64,000 nucleotides of DNA from Paraburkholderia dioscoreae (GCF_902459535.1 NZ_LR699556.1:1-64000); one strand, 5' to 3'. Numbered from the stretch's first letter, positions 27,803 to 38,306 are shown. Translations and numbers: made by a program. The notes: generated by a model from the letters alone, not told the origin.

Positions 27803-28450
27803 TTACGAGTTTTCATAAAAAGCATAAGCATCATCGAGAGTCGGGAAATGATGCAGTCGCCCAGCCCGCAGGACTGAAGCTTTCGAACAGTGCTCCCGAA
27901 TCAGATGAGGATCGTGAGACACCACGATCATCGCTCTGTCACTTCTTTTCTCGAAAAGCTCCCGCTGACACTTCCGATGAAAATTGGAGTCGCCAACTGA
28001 GATAACTTCATCAATAAGAAAGCAATCGAACTCGATCGCCATTGAGAGTCCAAATGCAAGGCGCGCCGACATCCCGGATGAGTATGTTTTGAGCGGCTCC
28101 CTCAGATACTGCCCAAGCTCCGTGAACTCTTCTATAAACGGTAAAACCGTATGATAATCTGCCTCATAGACGCGGCAGATGAACCGGATATTGTCGAACC
28201 CGGTCAGGCTACCTTGGAATCCTCCGTTGAACGCAAGCGGCCACGATACAGACATTCTTCTTTCGATCTGTCCAGACGACGGAAGCTCCGCGCCGCCAAT
28301 CATACGGATCAAAGTCGATTTCCCCGCGCCGTTTCGTCCCAGAATGCCGATTCGCTCGCCTTTCTCCAGCGAGAACGAGATATCGTTGAGCACATGACGT
28401 CGGCCAGCACGGGTTCTGTAATACTTGTTCAGATTACGGAGGGCAATCAT
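27803..28450 (-). CDS. wzt: Capsule ABC exporter, ATP-binding subunit (KpsT/Wzt)
   Basis: 215 residues. Walker A GRNGAGKST (39-47), signature YSSGMSARL, Walker B CFLIDEVISVGD and switch histidine in VVSHD. The short length without a C-terminal carbohydrate-binding domain marks it as KpsT-type, which exports many polymers by recognising the lipid-Kdo end, not the O-antigen Wzt type. ATGA overlap with wzm. Works at the inner face of the cytoplasmic membrane with Wzm. Confidence 0.95.
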   Translation of the reverse strand: MIALRNLNKYYRTRAGRRHVLNDISFSLEKGERIGILGRNGAGKSTLIRMIGGAELPSSGQIERRMSVSWPLAFNGGFQGSLTGFDNIRFICRVYEADYHTVLPFIEEFTELGQYLREPLKTYSSGMSARLAFGLSMAIEFDCFLIDEVISVGDSNFHRKCQRELFEKRSDRAMIVVSHDPHLIREHCSKASVLRAGRLHHFPTLDDAYAFYENS

Positions 28451-29250
28451 TTAGCGTCGAGCCTTCGCGACGCACCACTCACCACCAACAATCCTAACCA
28501 GGTCAGAACTAGGCAAACAGTGCATGTATATTTCATGTCGTAATATGGTCGTATCATGTCCCCGAAATAACCAAGCCGGAATACTTCGACGGCATTCGGC
28601 ACCGGAAACAGAAGTACGATATGCCGGAGTTTAGGAGGGAGCCACGCAGCCATTGCGAAAACTCCCGAAAGCGGTAACTGGAAATAGGCAATAGGATGCC
28701 AAAGTTTTTCAACCAGATCGCTGTATTCCGTCAGACCGCCGATCAGGAATGCCATCGCCGCAGAATACCAGCACAGCACGAACCACCCCTTCAACATTGT
28801 GAGGATATCAACCGGAGCAGGAATGACGCCAATCACGATGAACATAGAAAGCATGGCAAGGGCCGACAGGCTCGAGCCAGCCAGTTCCAAGACGACTCTC
28901 GCAATAAAAAAGTCTATCGGCCTGACATTGCGGTGGACCAACAAAGACATATTCGGTTCGATCGCCAGCGTACAACGGCTTATCGTATTGCGCCAGACCA
29001 GCACGGTAGAATAGCTAGTGATTGCATATGCGATGACGTTGATGTGATGACTGGTGGCGCCGCCTTCCTTTAGCAAAGTCCACAACGCCGCAATTCCGGA
29101 AGTGAACAACATGGGCTCCGCAAACAACCAAGCAAAGCCAATGTTATGTCGACCATAGCGCGTGATGATTTCGCGCATAAGCAGCGCGAAAAGTACCCGG
29201 CCCTGAATCTGCAATGACCGATAAAAGCTAGTCCCGACGTAACTGGGCAT
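28447..29250 (-). CDS. wzm: Capsule ABC exporter, membrane subunit (KpsM/Wzm)
   Basis: 267 residues from ATG 29250, with six predicted membrane helices and the ABC-2 family cytoplasmic start LLMREIITRYGRHNIGFAW. The region FPVPNAVEVFRLGYFGD is typical for KpsM of Burkholderia. The ATG follows the KpsE stop by two bases; upstream codons in the same frame belong to KpsE sequence, so the shorter start is right. Forms the channel with Wzt. Confidence 0.93.
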   Translation of the reverse strand: MPSYVGTSFYRSLQIQGRVLFALLMREIITRYGRHNIGFAWLFAEPMLFTSGIAALWTLLKEGGATSHHINVIAYAITSYSTVLVWRNTISRCTLAIEPNMSLLVHRNVRPIDFFIARVVLELAGSSLSALAMLSMFIVIGVIPAPVDILTMLKGWFVLCWYSAAMAFLIGGLTEYSDLVEKLWHPIAYFQLPLSGVFAMAAWLPPKLRHIVLLFPVPNAVEVFRLGYFGDMIRPYYDMKYTCTVCLVLTWLGLLVVSGASRRLDAK

Positions 29251-29252
29251 AT

Positions 29253-30443
29253 TTAGTCTCTGTGCTCTCGAACGCTGGCAATCAGCAAGCTGAGGGTACC
29301 CCAGCAAATAAGTCCCAATGCAAAAACGGTTGCAATGTTGCGTATCCGCTTTGGCTCGATTGCCACATCAGGGAAATTAGGTTGAACCAGTTCCTCGAGG
29401 TACAGTTGCTTTCTTGCCGCCCCGCTGCGGGCGTTTTCCAGAGCCGCCATCGTCGATGCGAGCTGTTTGTCCGCAAACTCGGAGTCCAGTTGCAGTCGCT
29501 CAAAATCGGTCATTTTCTGTGAGAGCGAATCCTGCTTGCCTGCTACCGCTCCCGTAGTCACGTCTATCTGCTTCTGGATCAGGTCGATATTTTTCCGCAG
29601 CACGGGGATCTGTGGATTCTGCGGCGAAACGGCCTCAATCTGCGACAGTTGCGATTGAGCGGAAAACAACTGCGTCTGGAGCAGAGTCACCTGCTGCAGA
29701 CGCATGGCCGATTGTCGGTCAGGATCAAAGATCGAATGGGAGTTCCGATAGGCAGCCAGGGCCACCGCCGCCTCCCGGGATCTCACGGATGCTTCCTTGA
29801 CCTCCTGTTGGGCAAGGCTCACCGTATCCGTAGCCGCACGTTCGTTCATCTTGTTGATGAGACGTTCGGCCATACGGATCAACGAGACGCTGATATTCCT
29901 GGCATCTTCTGCGTTATAGGCTTTGACTCGAAGTATTGTGATTCCTGACGTATCATCGACATCTATCGCAATGATATGTTTCGAATAATAACGCCACAAC
30001 GCTTCGAAACTATTGTCGAGACCTACGTGGAACCGGCTTATAAAATCTCCGAATCTGGAATAGTGGTTGAGAATGAAATCATTTCCATTCAATTCCTTCA
30101 GAGCATCACGTGACTCGACATAGTCGATAACAGGGTAAGTATCCTGATCTACCTGAGAATAGCCGCTGCCAGACAGCAGCTGCCCCATCATACTCATTTG
30201 GGGCTGTTGCTGTGCACTGCGCACGACGAATCGCGACTCTGAAACATAAACATCCGATGCAACAAAGCCATAATAGATCGAAGCCAATGCCGTTGGCACG
30301 AGTACGGTCAGAGCAAAGAGCCAATTTACGCGCTTGAGACGCCCCATCCCTCGGTCCTTTGCGCCAAGTCCATGCGGTAACGCCGAGTTTTCCGATGCGT
30401 TTTCCAAATCTGATTCCTTAACAGTAAATCTATACTCTTGCAT
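29253..30443 (-). CDS. wcbD: Capsule export inner-membrane/periplasmic protein (KpsE/WcbD)
   Basis: 396 residues. One membrane helix near the N-terminus (WLFALTVLVPTALASIYYG, about 40-60), a Wzz-like periplasmic start (SDVYVSESRFVVRS), a long coiled-coil (about 200-340, rich in Gln, Ala and Leu) and a second helix at the C-terminus (ATVFALGLICWGTLSLLIA). This is the polysaccharide co-polymerase type that bridges Wzm and the outer-membrane Wza. The 160-bp gap upstream (30444-30603) is one of the larger breaks in the minus-strand series and may hold a promoter; it has an inverted pair GATCGCG/CGCGATC but no clear -35/-10 that I would defend. Confidence 0.92.
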   Translation of the reverse strand: MQEYRFTVKESDLENASENSALPHGLGAKDRGMGRLKRVNWLFALTVLVPTALASIYYGFVASDVYVSESRFVVRSAQQQPQMSMMGQLLSGSGYSQVDQDTYPVIDYVESRDALKELNGNDFILNHYSRFGDFISRFHVGLDNSFEALWRYYSKHIIAIDVDDTSGITILRVKAYNAEDARNISVSLIRMAERLINKMNERAATDTVSLAQQEVKEASVRSREAAVALAAYRNSHSIFDPDRQSAMRLQQVTLLQTQLFSAQSQLSQIEAVSPQNPQIPVLRKNIDLIQKQIDVTTGAVAGKQDSLSQKMTDFERLQLDSEFADKQLASTMAALENARSGAARKQLYLEELVQPNFPDVAIEPKRIRNIATVFALGLICWGTLSLLIASVREHRD

Positions 30444-30603
30444 GATCGCGATGTGGAATGCCCGCGATCGAAGCAGATCTCAAATAATGCCAACCGCTTC
30501 GAATTCGGTACCCGTCGGATCGAACGACAGGATCAACAGCATCGGCTGTCGGCCGAATCCATCTCAAAAATTCAATTGCCGGGGCCAGTCAGGCCGAACG
30601 ACG

Positions 30604-33600
30604 TCAACCAACGTTATTTCGCGGCTTCCCCCAGCCGAGGCGCTTCTGCCGTACGAGACCGTAAACCATATCCTCGAGGGTGGTCGCCATGCGTTGCCAG
30701 TCATGCGCCGTCAACCAGCTATTCATACCTGCCTGTATCTCCCGACGCTTCGCCGGACTCTTGAGCAACGGGGCAATTGTCCTAACGAGTTCGTCGGGAT
30801 CGTTATCGTTCGCCCATGCCGCCGCTTCATCCAGTTCCGCGAAAATCTGCACGCGGGTCGCAACCAATGGGACCATAGTTGCCATAACCGTTCGCACAGC
30901 CCCGCTGGCGGAGTCATCGCTTTCGCTATACGGCAGCGCAATCAGGTCGCATTCCGACAGCAAGCGCTCGATCTCCTCCACCGGGAGGAAATCAAGATGC
31001 CATTCGATGGCATCTTCCATGCCGACTTCGCGTGCGATGGCCCGGCACTCGTTGATCGTGTGATCATGCTCTGCCCCGGAGAAACGCGCGTTGACCAGCC
31101 GCAGTCTCAAGCCTGGCCATTCACGTCGCAACTTTGCAGCGGCCCGAATCAGCTTGTCGATGCCCTTGTGGCGAAAGAAGAAACCGTGACAGCCGATAAT
31201 TGGCGAATCGCTCGGCCCTATAAATCGCGGCCAACCTGTCTGACGAGGTGTGAATGCGCCATGAGGAAACAGCCCGAGATTACGTCGTAGCCCTAAACCA
31301 AGAAGGAAATTCATGTCATCGATGTTGTGCACGAGCACGCGCGTCATCTTGGACAGTCCCTCGATGACCATTGCGGCCTCCTCGCCACCCACGCGCCGCA
31401 GATTGCGTGCGTTGTGGAGCACGACAATCGACACGATGGCTTCCAGCTTCGGATCGGCTCCGATTCGACCGAGTTGCTCCCAAGAAATCAGCCCATCCTG
31501 GTGCTGGATAACAAGTGCTTCTACCTCATGTTCCCGCGCGGCCTGTACTATCTCCTGCGCCTTGTCGCCAATGAACTGCCATACCGGCGTGTGAGGCAGC
31601 GCACCATCGGCCAGTTTAGCAGGCACCTTCGTACGGTAATCGCAGAGAATCATTGTGCTCTTGCGCTGGTCCGCGCTCATGCGATTCAACAGATAACCCG
31701 AATATTGCGCAATGCCACACTGGATTTCCCAGGTACTGACCCAACCCAATTTCGGACTTCCCAACTTCTGGGGTTTAAGCAAGTCTGAAACCGTGCCGTT
31801 CAAACGATTCACCCAGGCGTCTGCGTCTCCTTCGACCGCAGCCGCTGTCAGGGCGTTTTGACGACGGCGCTCGACATCTGCAGCTTTAGCTGGATCGACA
31901 TGTTCGCGCAGAGCTGCGACCAGATCATCGACATCAGGCTCGACCCACATTGAATGACTGCCCGTCACGTGACTGCTCGAGCGTGCGAAACGGAATCGGA
32001 TCATCCGAGCTTGGTCTGGCCCGCAGAAATCACGTTGCCCACCATGCCCGGTTACGATAAGCGGCAAGCCAGCCGCCATCGCTTCCAGAGCAGGCAGGTT
32101 GTACCCCTCTCCTCTGGATGGCAGGACCATAACGTCAGCATCGGCATAGAAAGACGCCATCTCTTTGCGTTCTGCATCCCTGTTGACCACTTCTACAGGC
32201 GCCATGTCAGGATATTGCGCGCGCAAAGCGTCGAGTTGCTGCTCCACGTCATTGTGCGGGTTCGGGAACGTCTTGATGACCAATACGACATCATCCTCGC
32301 TCACGAACGCTTTTGCCCACGCCTTAAGCAGTACGTCGACGCCCTTGCGAGGAAAGCAGGATGAAATATGCAGAAATCGACGAATCGGACGGCTGATTCG
32401 CTGACGAGCGACGTCATGAAACGGCGCGAGATCGACCGCCTGCCCGATCGTCGCTACGGGCAATCTCATGCCTGACACGCTTAGCGCATCGGTGACACAT
32501 TGGGCCGGTGCGATGACCGCATCGAAGCCGTTGGTCAGCGTCTGCACTATGCCTGCGGGAACATGACTCTCTTCCCACGGGAAAAGAGACAGCGCTAAGC
32601 GCGGCTGGCCCTTGGGCGGCATGATAGGCCAGTGCTGGCTGATGACTATCTCCCGATCCTGCCTTGGGCGTGGCCGCTCACAAAGCTCGATCATTAAAGG
32701 CTGTTCGTCAGCAGGAACGCCTTCGGTATGATTAATCGGGTCCGTCTCATAAGCCGAATAGTACACATGCCCAGGGAGGGCCCGCTCCAATGCAGAGGCG
32801 ACAGCGCGGTTGATGATTGCGAGGCTATAGCTGCCAAGCAGATGTCCCATAACCGTGTAGTCGAGTGCAGCAACTGGCTGCGCCGCTTCCTCTCCTGTCC
32901 GATTCGCAACGCGGGCGACTGCAACTTCAAGTGCACTTGGAACACGCTCCTGAACGAAGTCAGAAGGACTCGTCGTATCATCGAACAGACCGTCCGGCGG
33001 ACCATCCAGCGCCAGTATTTCAAGCGGCATCTTCGCAGCCGAAGCCGCGCGCATAATGGTCGCCAACGTTTGATCGGACGACGTACGGCCTGCAGTAGCC
33101 GAAGACGTATTTACGCGGCGAGCGATGCTGAAGGCCACTTTCTCGGCCCAGGCGTAGACGATGTCCGCGAGGGCCTTCTCGTTCCCGCCTGCGCGTGCCG
33201 CGTCGCCTGTCGCCACGTACAACACCGCCGCGCCACGAGTCTGCAGGTCCAGTAACGCCGGAATCGACGCTTGCGCGAACGAATAAAGGTAGTCCACACC
33301 AACGATTCGATCGCCCGGTCGCGCGACCAGAATCTCGTCAGGGAGATAAAAATTCCGCAAACCGACCAGATTGGCTATGAACTGATTGGCGACAACGAAT
33401 TTACCTTCATTGAAGAAAACCGCTCGCACATGCCGATTACCCCGCTGGATCAACGCCAGCAGTTTCTGTCTCGTCGACGGATCCAGACGCCGTATCGCTC
33501 CTGGAGCGGCATACGCACTAATATCGATACAGAAAAGGGGCTCACGCTCAAGCGCAAGGTTATTCGACAGCGCAATCGAAACAAGCGCTACATCTCTGGA

Positions 33601-35955
33601 ATTTGCTCGCCTGTCACGCACACTGCCACACAGGTTTTTCTCGACGAGTTCCAGCTGGGCCGGCTTGTGGCGGGTAACGGTCGCCATTGAGGACACGATG
33701 GACCGTACCCACGCTTCTATCGGTCGGGGATCAGGGGGCGCAATCAATGCCGCGGCGCGTTCTCCGCCCTGGCGCAACAGCGCGAGAGTATTTTTCATCT
33801 CGCCGGTCAGATCGTGATGGAGTTCTGCACTGAATAGAACCTTGACCTTGAGACTTTCTGCATCAGCATGGATTCGCCGGGCCAACTCGGGCGAAATATC
33901 ACTCCCGACCAGCACTAGGTCCACCGTCGAGAAAATACCGCGGTAATACGGGCTCAGATCGCCTTCTGCGCGACGAATCTGCCCTTGCATGTGCAACACG
34001 GACGATTTCGTATTTTCCACAGACGCTTCGTCAAGCGCGTGAACGACAAAATGAGCGTCGCCTTCAGAAGCCACCACCGCCCTGAATGCTGCGATGCAGT
34101 TGCCCGCCGACTCATCTCTAGCAACGATCGCGACCAGCAGGGGAACGCGTCGCGGCACACCGACCGCTTCCCGATAGCGGGCTGCGGCCTCCCGATCGCC
34201 CGCCAGTGGAAGCCACGGAAGACCCGCGGTACCTTCCTCAAGTGTCTGCCTGGCGGCCTGGCGCACGCTCGTTCCAACGATTGCGCGCAAATCGGCCGCA
34301 TAGTATCTGGTCGTTGCCGCTTTGATAATGCCGCCGATTCCGGCACTGGCCACGATATCTCGCTGGATTGGAACCGGCAGTTCCGCAGTAGTATCGAACG
34401 TCCGACCAATCGTTTCGAGTTGCAAATAGATGCCTGGGTACGCAGCTACGATATGAGCAAACTCAGCAGCACCAATTGCGTCCCCCGCGTAGATAATCTG
34501 ATCGAAACGTGCCGCGTTCCAGTCTAGCCATCCCAATTCGCGCCATTCCACTTGCGCCACTGCCCACTGATCAGACGTAGGTCGCCGGGACGCAATCAAC
34601 GTGACATGACAGACGCGAGCCAATGCTGAAACCAGGCCGGCAATGCGTCCGCCGACATGACTGATGCTATCCATCTGCGGACAAACGAATGCGACGCGTG
34701 GCCGAGCGGATAGCGACGCATCAGCGGCCCTGTATGCTTGACGCTCAACATGTACGCGCTCAAATTCGGCAAGGATGATTCGAGCCGGACGCTCCCACGT
34801 GAATTCCTTCGATCGTTCGATGCCAAAGGCCACCAGTTCGTTGCGAAGCGATGAATTGGTCAGCACACGCTCCATGGCAGCGCCCATTTCCGGCGGTTTG
34901 GACGGATCCGCCTGCAAATCTTCCCGGCCGACCACTTCCGGCAGCGAAGTGGTGTTCGCCACGATCACAGGGGTTCCGCAGGCCATAGCCTCCAATGGAG
35001 GCAAGCCAAAACCCTCGCTCCAGGACGGGAAAGAGAACAACGAACATTCCGAATACAGTGCGATCAGGTCCTCGTCCGACACGTAACCGGGCAGCACGAT
35101 CGTATCGGCAGGCAGTCCCTCTGCTTTTGCCAGACCGTTCAGGTACTTCCTTGCATAGTCGTCCATCTTTCCGGCGATGACCAACTGGTGCTCTTCCCGC
35201 ACAGCCTTGGACATCGACGCAAATGCAGCGATCAACCCTTCCAGGTTCTTCCGATATTCAAGCGGACTCGTGTTGAAGATAAAAGGGCGTGCGATGCCCA
35301 TTCGTTTCATCAGGTCGGCGCGATCAATACTGCCATGCACGGGGCGTCGGAAACGCTCGTCGATGCCATTGTAGGCAACGACCACCCGGTCGGGATCAGC
35401 AGCCATCCGCTGCCGAGCCTCTTCGGCGACAAAGGCCGAAATTGCAATCAGCAAATCGGCACGCTTGGCATCTCTCAACCGACGGAAGTAAGCGTCCTGA
35501 TCGTTGCGCGCAGGAATATATCGCTCTGGTTCTTCCAGTGGAATCAGATCATGCAGCGTGACAGCTGTCGGATAAGGAGCCGGGTCCACGGAAACTACCG
35601 TGTCGTCCCAGAATCCTTCAAACAGGCTTGGAATAAAGACCATATCCGGCTCGAGACGCGTAATGAATGCTGAACGCAGCGTCTCGGCGGCGTGATTGCG
35701 CCAAGCATTGTTCGGGTCTGCTGCAGTTGTCCCTTCGAAAAGACTACAGACCAGTATTCTGTCTTGCGGAACGTAACCTTCGAGTTCTTTTCGGATCGAC
35801 TCGATGGTGTTCGGAAAACGATCGGTCAGGAGAATCAGGAACTCATGCACCGAACCTACGCGTATCATCGCTTTGGCGATGCTCATGGCATACCGGCCGA
35901 TGCCACGGTGACGGCTACCGTTCTGGCACGACTGGAGATCAATAACTATACGCAC
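30604..35955 (-). CDS. wcbB: Giant multidomain GT4 glycosyltransferase
   Basis: 1,783 residues, GTG start 7 bp after the TPR gene. At least three GT4 (GT-B) units can be read. Unit 1, about 1-400: IARPFIFNTSPLEYRKNLEGLI, PSWSEGFGLPPLEAMACGTP. Unit 2, about 1080-1400: FLHISSCFPRKGVDVLLKAW, PSRGEGYNLPALEAMAAGLP. Unit 3, about 1440-1770: HGFFFRHKGIDKLI, PYSESDDSASGAVRTVMA. Between 1 and 2 there are two further stretches (about 420-800 and 830-1030) that look like GT-B halves without the EGFG-type E-x7-E motif, so probably inactive or acceptor-binding. Such fused enzymes add several sugars in one pass. The wcbB name is by family and position only. Confidence 0.85.
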   Translation of the reverse strand: MRIVIDLQSCQNGSRHRGIGRYAMSIAKAMIRVGSVHEFLILLTDRFPNTIESIRKELEGYVPQDRILVCSLFEGTTAADPNNAWRNHAAETLRSAFITRLEPDMVFIPSLFEGFWDDTVVSVDPAPYPTAVTLHDLIPLEEPERYIPARNDQDAYFRRLRDAKRADLLIAISAFVAEEARQRMAADPDRVVVAYNGIDERFRRPVHGSIDRADLMKRMGIARPFIFNTSPLEYRKNLEGLIAAFASMSKAVREEHQLVIAGKMDDYARKYLNGLAKAEGLPADTIVLPGYVSDEDLIALYSECSLFSFPSWSEGFGLPPLEAMACGTPVIVANTTSLPEVVGREDLQADPSKPPEMGAAMERVLTNSSLRNELVAFGIERSKEFTWERPARIILAEFERVHVERQAYRAADASLSARPRVAFVCPQMDSISHVGGRIAGLVSALARVCHVTLIASRRPTSDQWAVAQVEWRELGWLDWNAARFDQIIYAGDAIGAAEFAHIVAAYPGIYLQLETIGRTFDTTAELPVPIQRDIVASAGIGGIIKAATTRYYAADLRAIVGTSVRQAARQTLEEGTAGLPWLPLAGDREAAARYREAVGVPRRVPLLVAIVARDESAGNCIAAFRAVVASEGDAHFVVHALDEASVENTKSSVLHMQGQIRRAEGDLSPYYRGIFSTVDLVLVGSDISPELARRIHADAESLKVKVLFSAELHHDLTGEMKNTLALLRQGGERAAALIAPPDPRPIEAWVRSIVSSMATVTRHKPAQLELVEKNLCGSVRDRRANSRDVALVSIALSNNLALEREPLFCIDISAYAAPGAIRRLDPSTRQKLLALIQRGNRHVRAVFFNEGKFVVANQFIANLVGLRNFYLPDEILVARPGDRIVGVDYLYSFAQASIPALLDLQTRGAAVLYVATGDAARAGGNEKALADIVYAWAEKVAFSIARRVNTSSATAGRTSSDQTLATIMRAASAAKMPLEILALDGPPDGLFDDTTSPSDFVQERVPSALEVAVARVANRTGEEAAQPVAALDYTVMGHLLGSYSLAIINRAVASALERALPGHVYYSAYETDPINHTEGVPADEQPLMIELCERPRPRQDREIVISQHWPIMPPKGQPRLALSLFPWEESHVPAGIVQTLTNGFDAVIAPAQCVTDALSVSGMRLPVATIGQAVDLAPFHDVARQRISRPIRRFLHISSCFPRKGVDVLLKAWAKAFVSEDDVVLVIKTFPNPHNDVEQQLDALRAQYPDMAPVEVVNRDAERKEMASFYADADVMVLPSRGEGYNLPALEAMAAGLPLIVTGHGGQRDFCGPDQARMIRFRFARSSSHVTGSHSMWVEPDVDDLVAALREHVDPAKAADVERRRQNALTAAAVEGDADAWVNRLNGTVSDLLKPQKLGSPKLGWVSTWEIQCGIAQYSGYLLNRMSADQRKSTMILCDYRTKVPAKLADGALPHTPVWQFIGDKAQEIVQAAREHEVEALVIQHQDGLISWEQLGRIGADPKLEAIVSIVVLHNARNLRRVGGEEAAMVIEGLSKMTRVLVHNIDDMNFLLGLGLRRNLGLFPHGAFTPRQTGWPRFIGPSDSPIIGCHGFFFRHKGIDKLIRAAAKLRREWPGLRLRLVNARFSGAEHDHTINECRAIAREVGMEDAIEWHLDFLPVEEIERLLSECDLIALPYSESDDSASGAVRTVMATMVPLVATRVQIFAELDEAAAWANDNDPDELVRTIAPLLKSPAKRREIQAGMNSWLTAHDWQRMATTLEDMVYGLVRQKRLGWGKPRNNVG

Positions 35956-35962
35956 GAGTCAA

Positions 35963-36943
35963 TTATTCCTTATAAGCGAGAGAGCCGGAGAGGTACTTGA
36001 AAATGACCTTCTGCCTGTGATCCAGCCACGACTCCTCGGCAAGCTGCGACCGTTCGATACGCTCCACACGCTCTATGACGAGTTGTCTGACTTCCAGATT
36101 GCCTTGGTCCGGCGGCGACACATTGCCAGAATCCAGGACATCGCCCGAAAAATCGCTTCTGAAAGCATGAATCTCCCGCAGGACTTCCGGCTGTCCGGGT
36201 CGAAGCCGCCATGAAACCAAGTACGCCTCCAGAGCAGAGTCTCTGCGTTCGAGCTGTTTAAGCGCGTGTCCGATGTGGACGTATGGATCGGGATCGCGAG
36301 GAAAGAGCAGCGTTGCACGACGATATTCAATCAGCGCTTCTTCCAGTTTTCCCTGCTCGCGCAACGCGTGACCGAGTTGAATCAAAACGCGCGGCTGTCC
36401 GGAAGCATGCTTCAACACCGCGCGATAGGAGCTTTCGGCGTTTGACCACTTGTTCTGCTTGCTCGAAGCTCTCGCTTGTTTAAGCGCTGCTCCCATAAGG
36501 AAGCGTCTAATCGGAGAAATCGGTTTCAGCAATCGATCGCTGCCGATCAGCCCCGCTTTGAGCATGATCACGTCAAGCGCCAACGGGTCTGTGAATCCAA
36601 GCCCCTGCAATTGCGCCCGGATATCGTCGAGACGACTATCGAGAATCAGCGTACGTGCAAAATACACGGCTGCATCGTTACGACGCCCTAGTCGCATCAG
36701 GAATAGCGCAGCCTGCCGTTGCGCGTCCACGTCCTCCCGATGCACATCGGCGGCTCGTAGATAAACGGCCAGCGCTTGTTCGCTATCATCGGACTCCTTT
36801 AAGGCATGCCCAAGCTGAATTGCGTCTTTCGCGTTGTCGAAATGCGTCCGGCAAAGTTGTCGATAATAGCGGATCGCCATATCCCAATTGCCGCTACGCG
36901 CAGCATTTCGCGCCTTGTTGCGCAGTATCTTGTCAGTAAACAT
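35963..36943 (-). CDS. TPR protein
   Basis: 326 residues with at least five to six tetratricopeptide repeats: NWDMAIRYYRQLCRTHFDN, DSEQALAVYLRAADVHRED, RNDAAVYFARTLILDSR, KWSNAESSYRAVLKHASG, KLEEALIEYRRATLLFPRD, RRDSALEAYLVSWRLRPGQ. No signal peptide, so cytosolic. TPR proteins in capsule loci hold glycosyltransferases or export parts together; here it is followed within 7 bp by the giant glycosyltransferase, which it may dock to the membrane complex. That role is inference. Confidence 0.85.
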   Translation of the reverse strand: MFTDKILRNKARNAARSGNWDMAIRYYRQLCRTHFDNAKDAIQLGHALKESDDSEQALAVYLRAADVHREDVDAQRQAALFLMRLGRRNDAAVYFARTLILDSRLDDIRAQLQGLGFTDPLALDVIMLKAGLIGSDRLLKPISPIRRFLMGAALKQARASSKQNKWSNAESSYRAVLKHASGQPRVLIQLGHALREQGKLEEALIEYRRATLLFPRDPDPYVHIGHALKQLERRDSALEAYLVSWRLRPGQPEVLREIHAFRSDFSGDVLDSGNVSPPDQGNLEVRQLVIERVERIERSQLAEESWLDHRQKVIFKYLSGSLAYKE

Positions 36944-36998
36944 ATTGATTCAACGTAAATGCCGGTTCATGCGTCGGCGCGTGAGCATCAACCTTTCG

Positions 36999-38306
36999 TC
37001 ATAGCACCGAGTCATACAACTCAGTCAGCCTGTTTCGATAATTTTCCGCACTGAATCTCCCTGCCTGAGCCAGGCCCAATTCGGCGAGATCTGCACGCAA
37101 TCCGGCGTCGGCGTCCAGTCGTTCCAGCGCCCGGGCGATCTCGGCGACATCGTACGGATTCACGATCAGACTGGCGTTCCCAGCGATTTCCGGCAGCGAC
37201 CCTTCAGTGGAACACAAGGTCGGCACGCCTAGTTGCATCGCTTCAAGCACAGGCAGCCCGAACCCTTCATATAACGACGGAAACACGACCGCCTTGGCAC
37301 ATCGAATGAGGCTGATAAGAAACGCTCGTGGTGCGTAATCAAACAGTCGAACGTTTTTGCTCATGGCCGAATTGTGTTTCTCGAGAGCGTCGAGAAGTTT
37401 CGTCTCTTCTTCAGACTTCCAGGCCCTCGATCCGACTATCACGAGTTTCGACGCTGCTTCCGACGACAGGTAAGCTTCGACCAGTCGACCGACATTTTTT
37501 TTGGGCTCAATAGCACCGAAGAACAGGAAATAGTCATACGGCTCCAGCCCGTAGATGCCGGACACCTCCTGCTCGGCATTCCGATCAGACTTCTCGCCTT
37601 TGAAAGCAAAGGTGTCGACTGCCTGATAGGTATTTTTCACCTTTTCCTCAGGGACGTCGAACAAGCGAAGAATGTCCTCTTTGGACTTCTCCGACACCGT
37701 GCAAATGCGGTCGCCATACTCAATGCACCCGCCGATCAGGCGCTGATAATAGCGCTTGTTATCGAGGGTTGTGTAAGGCAGCCGCAATGGCACAAGATCG
37801 TGCAGCGTGTAAATATTGGGCACTCCCTCCACCACAATCGGCAACGGATATGTCCAATGCATGACATCCGGCTTCTCGTCGAAACGGATCTTCAGAAATT
37901 TACGATGCTGCTTGAAATGATCCCTCGCCATCAGGAACAGATCATCGACATTGAAGAGCCGCGCCCCCCTCGGCAGCCGGCTGTCGAAACACCTGCTTTC
38001 CACTACGCCGTTCTGCGGAATCTCGATTGCTGAATATCCAAGCGGGGATCGCAGGTATCGGGACACGTCCTTTGCCGTCCGGGACCACCACTGCCGCCGC
38101 GGCCTTCCCGCTCCTCCAAGGTAATCAAAAAAGGAGATCTCGCGCAGCATCGGTTTTTGCTTCTGCGATATGGGCGCACCGTATAGCGTCCACCCCTTCC
38201 CACCCATCTCGCGAATGTTGTCCGCGAGGCTTTTCGCATAGGTGGCGACTCCCGTTCCGCGTTGTAGCGCGAGATTATGGCCGTCGATTGCAACGATACG
38301 ATTCAT
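36999..38306 (-). CDS. GT4 glycosyltransferase
   Basis: 435 residues from ATG 38306, chosen over a GTG two codons earlier because AGGGTGA sits just before it. The N-terminal half has the glycine-rich acceptor loop (GTGVATYAKSLADNI); the C-terminal GT-B half has FGAIEPKKNVGRLVEAY and PSLYEGFGLPVLEAMQLGVP with the E-x7-E pair. This is a WbaZ-like, mannosyl- or rhamnosyltransferase-type sequence; the donor cannot be told from sequence. Sits between Wza and the TPR protein in the minus-strand series. Confidence 0.9.
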   Translation of the reverse strand: MNRIVAIDGHNLALQRGTGVATYAKSLADNIREMGGKGWTLYGAPISQKQKPMLREISFFDYLGGAGRPRRQWWSRTAKDVSRYLRSPLGYSAIEIPQNGVVESRCFDSRLPRGARLFNVDDLFLMARDHFKQHRKFLKIRFDEKPDVMHWTYPLPIVVEGVPNIYTLHDLVPLRLPYTTLDNKRYYQRLIGGCIEYGDRICTVSEKSKEDILRLFDVPEEKVKNTYQAVDTFAFKGEKSDRNAEQEVSGIYGLEPYDYFLFFGAIEPKKNVGRLVEAYLSSEAASKLVIVGSRAWKSEEETKLLDALEKHNSAMSKNVRLFDYAPRAFLISLIRCAKAVVFPSLYEGFGLPVLEAMQLGVPTLCSTEGSLPEIAGNASLIVNPYDVAEIARALERLDADAGLRADLAELGLAQAGRFSAENYRNRLTELYDSVL

